Origin: a bacterium
GTDB lineage: Bacteria > Acidobacteriota > Terriglobia > Terriglobales > Acidobacteriaceae
Assembly: GCA_026225095.1 (NCBI GenBank)
Contig: JAMFSC010000163.1
Span: 1 to 57,238 of the forward strand
DNA: 57,238 nt
Direction: 5' to 3'
Shown: piece by piece, positions 52,484 to 57,238 of the stretch
Numbering within the stretch: the stretch's first letter is position 1
How the letters are laid out: every line of letters starts with the position of its first letter
The notes under the pieces: generated by a model
The model's database searches: none
Told to the model about the DNA's origin: nothing
The model's input: only the letters and a program-made list of their open reading frames with translations
Translations under genes and position numbers: made by a program

Positions 52484-53830
52484 ATGGCGACCACGATTCC
52501 AGCAAAACCCGCCCCCATTTCAGCTCCCTCTACGGTCTCTGCGCAGGAGCGGGCCGAAGTGATCGCGGAGTCGCGCCGCATCACCAGCTTTGACCGCACC
52601 CTGGCCAGCGCCCGCACCACCATGGATTTTTCCGAGGTCTTCCGCCTCGCCGTGGATAGCTTCCGCGCCAGCAAGGTGCGTTTCCTGCTGACCATGCTGG
52701 GCATGATCATCGGGTCGGCCTCCATCATCCTTGTGGCGACCCTTGGCCTGACAGGGAAGCAATACGCAATGGACCAGCTGACCAGCATGGGTCCAAACAA
52801 GGTTGAACTCCAATATGGGGGCGGGGTAACGGTAGGCCCGGACAACACATCCACCCCGGACTTCATGACCCACGACGATCTGGACGCCGTGGTGGAGCAG
52901 GTTCCTGGAGTCATCGCCTCCTCCCCCATGCTTGAATTTCACGAGAACATCAGCATCGGCGGTGGGCTCACCAAGGAGACGATGCTGCTCGGCGTTTCGC
53001 CCCAGTACCGCGTGGTCCGCAATCTCCGGGTACTCGCCGGACGCTTCTTCGACGACGAAGATACGCTGGGGCACCAGAAGGTGGCTGTGATGGTCAAGCC
53101 GCTCGCCGTCACGCTGTACGGGGGTTCCAGTGCGGCAGTGGGTCAAACAATCAGCGTAAAAGGTATTCCGTTCACCATCATTGGGGTCTTCGAAGAGAGC
53201 TTCAACACCTATGGGATCTCCGAGATCAGCGAGCAGACCCTTCTGGTTCCTTATCCCGTCGCTCGCTACTTCACCGGCACGAATACGGTAAAAGAGATCT
53301 TCTTCACAATGAGCGATGCAGCGATGGTGCCCTCCGCAGCGCGCCGGATCCTTGAGATCATCCGATCCCGCCATCGCGCAAGTTCCGTTTACAATGCCGT
53401 CACACTCACTGAGCTACTGGTCAGTATGGCAAAGATCGCCGATATGCTGACCATCGTCCTTACGCTGGCCGCGGCCATCACCCTGATCGTTTCGGGGGTA
53501 GGCATCATGAACTCCATGCTCGCCAATATTCAGGCGCGCATCCGAGAGATCGGTATCCGCAAGGCACTGGGCGCGACGCGGCGCGAGATCCGCCTCCAGT
53601 TCCTCACCGAGGCAGTCTTCTTGTCGCTTTCGGGAGGGGTGATCGGCACCGTGATCGGGTTGGCCATTCCGATCACCGCCGCCTACCTGACTCCGGTTAA
53701 GATTCCAGTGAACTACTGGGCCGCCGTCATCGCCTTGGTGACCTCCGTGCTGGTCGGCATCATCTTCGGGACGATTCCAGCCAATCGCGCCGCACGGCTC
53801 GATCCGGTCGAAACGCTGAAGTACGAATAA
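52484..53830 (+). CDS. MacB-like ABC transporter permease, FtsX domain
   Basis: Inner-membrane permease of 448 aa. The first 50 residues are polar and unlike MacB. Then come SFRASKVRFLLTMLGMIIGS (TM1), a MacB periplasmic domain (about 110-290) and the FtsX block with GVGIMNSMLANIQARIREIG and RKALGATRREIRLQFLTEAV, ending in AARLDPVETLKYE. The partner ATPase is not adjacent. It probably belongs to a tripartite efflux or lipoprotein-export system whose ATPase is elsewhere. Confidence 0.9.
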   Translation: MATTIPAKPAPISAPSTVSAQERAEVIAESRRITSFDRTLASARTTMDFSEVFRLAVDSFRASKVRFLLTMLGMIIGSASIILVATLGLTGKQYAMDQLTSMGPNKVELQYGGGVTVGPDNTSTPDFMTHDDLDAVVEQVPGVIASSPMLEFHENISIGGGLTKETMLLGVSPQYRVVRNLRVLAGRFFDDEDTLGHQKVAVMVKPLAVTLYGGSSAAVGQTISVKGIPFTIIGVFEESFNTYGISEISEQTLLVPYPVARYFTGTNTVKEIFFTMSDAAMVPSAARRILEIIRSRHRASSVYNAVTLTELLVSMAKIADMLTIVLTLAAAITLIVSGVGIMNSMLANIQARIREIGIRKALGATRREIRLQFLTEAVFLSLSGGVIGTVIGLAIPITAAYLTPVKIPVNYWAAVIALVTSVLVGIIFGTIPANRAARLDPVETLKYE

Positions 53831-53848
53831 AGCTTGTCCTGCCGGACG

Positions 53849-53881
53849 GGCCCACTCCGCGTGGGGCGGTCACTTCGTGAC
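53849..53881 (+). terminator. Weak tandem hairpins after the MacB-like gene
   Basis: CCCAC/GTGGG (53851-53865) and GTCAC/GTGAC (53869-53881) are short stems 20-50 nt past the stop. There is no U-run; the call is tentative. Confidence 0.3.
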
Positions 53882-53971
53882 GCGTGGAAGCTTCGCGTGG
53901 TCCTCCCGTTGGTCTGTATGAATCCTCTTGGCGACCCTGGGAGGACACAGGGAAGTTCAATGGAAGCCGCA

Positions 53972-55519
53972 CTATCCAGCCGAAACCAGCTCCTCTTCCA
54001 GAAACAGCACCTCCCACGACGGGTCGAGGTAGAGCCAGCGCTGCGTACTGAACCAGCTCGTCGGCATCTCCGGGATATGCAGAAGCCCGTGGCCTCCAAC
54101 GCAGATCAGCTCCGTCCCATTCCAGTCGAGGAAGGTGCGAGAGGTCTGGCCGACACGCGCCGGATGCGTCAGCTTTCCCAGGCATACCGGGCACCGCTGC
54201 CTCTGGTCGCGGAGCACCCAGCGCAGACCAAACAGGCAGAGCGCGAACGACGCCGCAAGCTGGATCGTCTGCGCGGAGAGCGCGTCACGCCTTCCAACCC
54301 CTTCCAGATAGGCCAGATCGATCGAGACAAAGTAGACGATCGGCAGCAGGAGTACGAGCTTGCTGGCAAGGAAGCTCCAGCGCCTCAGCCGCGTCGACCA
54401 GGAGAGCCGGTTCGAGGCCTGTGGGTACTCGCCCAGCGGCAGCGAGGTCGTCGCCGGCAGTGCCAGGCAGGCCATCAGCACGGAGAAGAGAAAGAGGCTC
54501 CACGGCGTGCGCGCCCGTTCGGCGAGTGAGATGCACAGCAGATCGGCATCGGTACCATCCGCCTTGCGCGCCGAAAGCCGCCAGCGCTCACCCCAGCCGG
54601 CCACATCCCCGAGATGCTTCACCCGTCCCACCAGGAAGCCCTCCCCTGCGGTCCGAAGCTCACCCTCCGGCAGCAAGAGCCACGCATCCACCGCCCCCGG
54701 AAGCCGCCACGACTCCGGCGGCAGCACCCCCGCCACCACCGCCTGCCGCTGCCCCGCCCAAACCACGCTGCCGAGCAGATGCGCGTCGCTCCCAAACTTT
54801 CGTCGCCATGCGTCGTCGCTGAGGATGACCTGCGGAAGACCGGCGATGGCGCCGTTGGCCCGCGGGGAAAACCGTACCGGAATGCCAAGGAGTTCCAGAA
54901 GATTGGCGCTCGCATGAGCGACGGCGAGAGGCGGGCGCCGGCTCGCGAGCGTCTCCCCGGCTTCGCGCACCGTTTCATGCCGCATCTGGTAGAAGGCGAA
55001 CTCCTCGAAGACGTCCTGCCGCCGCCTGGACCACGCGACGAACTGTTCCCCGGCGATCGTGGCCTGCGAGTCGCCCGCGTACTGCGCGTCTTGAATCATG
55101 ACCAGACGGTTCGCCTGCCGGTAGTGAATGCGGAACATCTGAGCCCGCACCCCCGGCAGAAGGAGGGCGAGCGATCCGCTAAGCACAAGAACTCCACTCA
55201 GGAAAAGGACGCACTGCGAAGCCGAGCCCATCGTCGTGGCCAGCGGGATCCGCCGGATCGTCCGGAACGAACGTGTCTGGCGCAGAAAACGCGCATCCTG
55301 AATCGACCCCAGGCTGAATGCCGCGACCTCCCACTCCACTCGCCAGCGGGCACGACCGCTCTGGATACACTTTTGGGCACACTCCCGTCGGACATGCCAC
55401 AACTCGGCCCGCCACTCCCGCAGCCAGTCCGTCCGCCGCCACGCCGGAACCAGTAGCGCGACCGCCCGCAGCAGGCCCAACCACAGGCCGTGCATCAGGG
55501 CCGACGGCAGCCCCATCAT
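53972..55519 (-). CDS. ADOP-related membrane protein with Cys-containing C-terminal domain
   Basis: 515 aa. The N-terminus (TDWLREWRAELWHVRRE) matches the juxtamembrane segment of ADOP permeases linked to PadR. One membrane helix is followed by a MacB-like periplasmic domain (ILSDDAWRRKFGSD; VVAGVLPPESW). The usual FtsX helices are replaced by a few helices and a cytoplasmic tail with CPVCLGKL and HGLLHIPEMPTSWFSTQRW. It therefore looks like an ADOP derivative that lost transport function. It is coupled to PadR by a 4-bp overlap. Function unknown. Confidence 0.78.
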   Translation of the reverse strand: MMGLPSALMHGLWLGLLRAVALLVPAWRRTDWLREWRAELWHVRRECAQKCIQSGRARWRVEWEVAAFSLGSIQDARFLRQTRSFRTIRRIPLATTMGSASQCVLFLSGVLVLSGSLALLLPGVRAQMFRIHYRQANRLVMIQDAQYAGDSQATIAGEQFVAWSRRRQDVFEEFAFYQMRHETVREAGETLASRRPPLAVAHASANLLELLGIPVRFSPRANGAIAGLPQVILSDDAWRRKFGSDAHLLGSVVWAGQRQAVVAGVLPPESWRLPGAVDAWLLLPEGELRTAGEGFLVGRVKHLGDVAGWGERWRLSARKADGTDADLLCISLAERARTPWSLFLFSVLMACLALPATTSLPLGEYPQASNRLSWSTRLRRWSFLASKLVLLLPIVYFVSIDLAYLEGVGRRDALSAQTIQLAASFALCLFGLRWVLRDQRQRCPVCLGKLTHPARVGQTSRTFLDWNGTELICVGGHGLLHIPEMPTSWFSTQRWLYLDPSWEVLFLEEELVSAG

Positions 55520-55845
55520 ACCCGCTCCTTCTCATGCATCGGCTCTTCGATCGGAATCAGCTTGACCAGCAGCGGATAGCGCTTGTGCGAGGCCTCAAGC
55601 GTCGTCTTTCCCGCCCGCGTCAGCTTGTAGTACTTGCGGGGAGGCCTCTGTTCGGCGTCCGCGATCTTCTGATCCTCCCAGTGCGAGAGGATCAGCTCAT
55701 CCCGCTCCAGCCGCCGCATCGCCGGATAAACCGTCCCACTGGGCAGCCCCGTCATCTCCATCACGCTGAAACCATAGACGTACCCTGCGTTGACCGCCTG
55801 CAGGATCATCGCCGCCGTGTGCGAGAGTTTTACTCCCTCTGCCAT
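55516..55845 (-). CDS. PadR-family transcriptional regulator
   Basis: 109 aa with the PadR winged helix: AAMILQAVNAGYVYGFSVMEMTG, then GTVYPAMRRLERDELI (recognition region) and RKYYKLTRAGKTTLE (wing). The short form lacks a long effector-binding C-terminus. It is the first gene with the ADOP-related gene downstream and overlaps it (ATGA). It probably represses its own operon and perhaps the divergent ABC exporter through the inverted repeats at 55859-55907. Confidence 0.92.
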   Translation of the reverse strand: MAEGVKLSHTAAMILQAVNAGYVYGFSVMEMTGLPSGTVYPAMRRLERDELILSHWEDQKIADAEQRPPRKYYKLTRAGKTTLEASHKRYPLLVKLIPIEEPMHEKERV

Positions 55846-55858
55846 GGCCGCGAGTATA

Positions 55859-55907
55859 CCTATGTAGCAGGCTACTTGACTAGCCTCTATCCTGAATGCT
55901 ACATAGG
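55859..55907. promoter_or_regulatory. Double inverted repeat, likely PadR operator with promoter
   Basis: Outer arms CCTATGTAGCA (55859-55869) and TGCTACATAGG (55897-55907) are perfect 11-bp repeats. They contain ATGT/ACAT, the core of known PadR sites. Inner arms GGCTA (55870-55874) and TAGCC (55881-55885) are nested. TTGACT (55877-55882) with TACATA (55900-55905), 17-bp spacing, is a plausible promoter for the ABC gene, so binding would block it. Confidence 0.7.
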
Positions 55908-55925
55908 GTGCAGCGAGGTTTCCCT

Positions 55926-56699
55926 ATGCTTGAAGTCCAATCCCTCACCAAGACCTACCGCGGCATCCCTGCTATCGACCACGTCAGCTTCCGCGTCGGA
56001 GCCGGCGAGATCGTTGGCTACGTCGGACCCAACGGCTCCGGCAAGTCCACCACCGTCAAGATCGTCACCGGCCTGCTCGAGCCCGGCGAAGGACGGGTAC
56101 TCTTCGAGGGCCACAGCATCCGCGACAACCTCACCGCCTACCGCGCCGCCTTCGGATATGTCCCCGAAGAGGCCCACGTCTACACCCACCTCTCGGGGCT
56201 CGAGTACCTCCAACTCGTCGGCCGCCTCCGCAACCTCCCAGAGCCCCTGATCGACCTAAAGGCCAACCGACTGCTGGCCCTGCTCGGCCTCGAATCCTGG
56301 CGGCACTCGCCCATCACGCTTTATTCCAAGGGGATGAAGCAACGCGTCCTGATCGCCGCAGCGCTCATCCACGATCCCCGGCTCCTGGTCTTCGACGAGC
56401 CCCTCTCCGGCCTTGACGTCGTCTCCGCCCGCCTCTTCAAAGACCTCATCCAGCAGCTCGCCGCCGAGGGCAAGGCCATCCTCTACATCTCGCATGTGCT
56501 GGAGGTGGTCGAGGTCGTCTGTCACCGCGTTATCGTCATCGCCAAGGGTAAAATCCTCGCCGACGCCCCACCCGCAGAGCTCAAGACCACGCTCCAGCTT
56601 GCCAACCTCGAGAGCGTCTTCGCCCAGCTTGTCCAGCAGCAGGATACGCAGGCCGTCGCCCGCGACCTGGTTCGCACCATGGCGGTGACCCATGGCTGA
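55926..56699 (+). CDS. ABC-2-type transporter ATP-binding protein
   Basis: 257 aa. Walker A is GPNGSGKST (34-42), the signature reads YSKGMKQR, and Walker B is LLVFDEPLSGLD. The switch is in YISHVLEVVE. The YSKGMKQR variant is typical of exporters of the CcmA/NatA type. The start at 55926 gives MLEVQSLTKTY. It overlaps the permease gene by 8 bp. Likely exports a drug, lipid or peptide. Confidence 0.93.
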   Translation: MLEVQSLTKTYRGIPAIDHVSFRVGAGEIVGYVGPNGSGKSTTVKIVTGLLEPGEGRVLFEGHSIRDNLTAYRAAFGYVPEEAHVYTHLSGLEYLQLVGRLRNLPEPLIDLKANRLLALLGLESWRHSPITLYSKGMKQRVLIAAALIHDPRLLVFDEPLSGLDVVSARLFKDLIQQLAAEGKAILYISHVLEVVEVVCHRVIVIAKGKILADAPPAELKTTLQLANLESVFAQLVQQQDTQAVARDLVRTMAVTHG

Positions 56700-57238
56700 C
56701 CGCCCCGGAGTCTTCGCCTCGCCCAAACACCACGTCCACTCCCTCTGGGTCCAGGCCGAGACCTATCGGAAGCCGCGCCTGCAGGGCCAGATGGAGATCC
56801 TCATCCGCCACCTGCTCTACCGCTTCGTCCACCACGAACTGCTCAGCTCCGACGACGAGACCAAGCGCGTCATGCAGATCAGCTACGCCGCCGCCCTTCC
56901 CGGCCTCATGGTCGCGCTCTTTCTCATCCCCGCGTACCATGCCTTCCCGCCCAACCCGCACCCCCGCCCGTTCTGGCCGCAGGTCGCCGACCACTACTTC
57001 TACGTCGCCTACTCCTTCGTGCTCATGGGAGCAGCGACGGTCTACCAGTGGGACCTGCTCTTTCCCGATCTCCTCGACGTCTTCGTCCTCTCCGTCCTCC
57101 CCATCGAGAGTCGCCGCCTCTTCTTCGCGCGCGTCGTCGCCGTCGCCATCTTCCTGGCCCTCGTCCTGGCCGGAACCAGCGGCCTCGGAATCCTCTTCTT
57201 CCCCGTCCTGGCGGATCAGCCCAACCTCCTCCGCCACA
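56692..57238 (+). CDS. ABC-2-type transporter membrane protein, truncated by window end
   Basis: The first 182 codons are present, with no stop before the window ends. It begins MADRPGVFASPKHHVHSLWV. A polar stretch of about 60 aa (with a short hydrophobic patch at LIRHLLYRFVHH) precedes the first membrane segment (YAAALPGLMVALFLIPAYHA). Two further hydrophobic stretches are visible (HYFYVAYSFVLMGAATVYQW; VVAVAIFLALVLAGTSGLGI). The ATG overlaps the ATPase stop region by 8 bp, so it is the permease partner of that ATPase. Confidence 0.8.
   Translation, partial: MADRPGVFASPKHHVHSLWVQAETYRKPRLQGQMEILIRHLLYRFVHHELLSSDDETKRVMQISYAAALPGLMVALFLIPAYHAFPPNPHPRPFWPQVADHYFYVAYSFVLMGAATVYQWDLLFPDLLDVFVLSVLPIESRRLFFARVVAVAIFLALVLAGTSGLGILFFPVLADQPNLLRH

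Noticed and set aside
1-57238. CRISPR array, prophage or insertion sequence
   Set aside because: No regularly spaced repeats, phage structural genes or transposase seen; the dispersed repeat copies are non-coding and irregularly spaced.

Overview
The window looks like the chromosome of a GC-rich Gram-negative soil bacterium of the phylum Acidobacteriota (Terriglobus/Granulicella/Edaphobacter-like). The signs are an Oar-type TonB-dependent receptor with an N-terminal carboxypeptidase-regulatory domain, an ADOP-type (acidobacterial duplicated orphan permease) protein, a PadR regulator beside an ADOP-like membrane protein, and the style of the hypotheticals. This is inferred from gene families; no rRNA gene is present. 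There is no CRISPR array, prophage or transposase gene.

Layout. (1) 48-10700: a catabolic or salvage island. A tightly overlapping six-gene minus-strand operon (nucleobase-type deaminase, FAD oxidase, creatininase-family amidohydrolase, CocE/NonD hydrolase, ABC ATPase, ABC permease) faces a yeast-type cytosine deaminase, an APC permease, an amidase and an NMT1/THI5-like binding lipoprotein. Together they suggest import and stepwise breakdown of a small nitrogen compound. (2) 10785-18073: cofactor genes coaBC, a pabB-pabC fusion and nadA-nadB-nadC. (3) 18123-20408: an outer-membrane protein and a PQQ-type sugar dehydrogenase. (4) 20490-26543: pstS-pstC-pstA-pstB without phoU, divergent from a coiled-coil porin. 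(5) 26633-33481: an M28 peptidase gene broken by one in-frame amber codon, a large TonB-dependent receptor and a glycosyltransferase. (6) 33621-43566: msrA, rluB-like, scpB, an ADOP permease, a PiT phosphate transporter, scpA and trpS. (7) 43775-52267: a small membrane protein, a second nadC, birA, coaX, a hypothetical, an RNA m5U methyltransferase, comEC, a small hypothetical and tRNA-Ser(UGA). (8) 52484-57238: a MacB-like permease, an ADOP-like protein with its PadR regulator, and a divergent ABC exporter that runs off the end.

The most unusual signal is a small dispersed repeat (about 69-128 bp, five copies: 1-50, 9529-9644, 10698-10766, 32281-32362, 41226-41353). Its two ends read TAG...CTA. 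In all five copies one terminal TAG is exactly the stop codon of the neighbouring gene. Two distant copies share an identical core of about 44 bp containing a strong hairpin. This may be a stop-codon-anchored mobile element or a terminator family.
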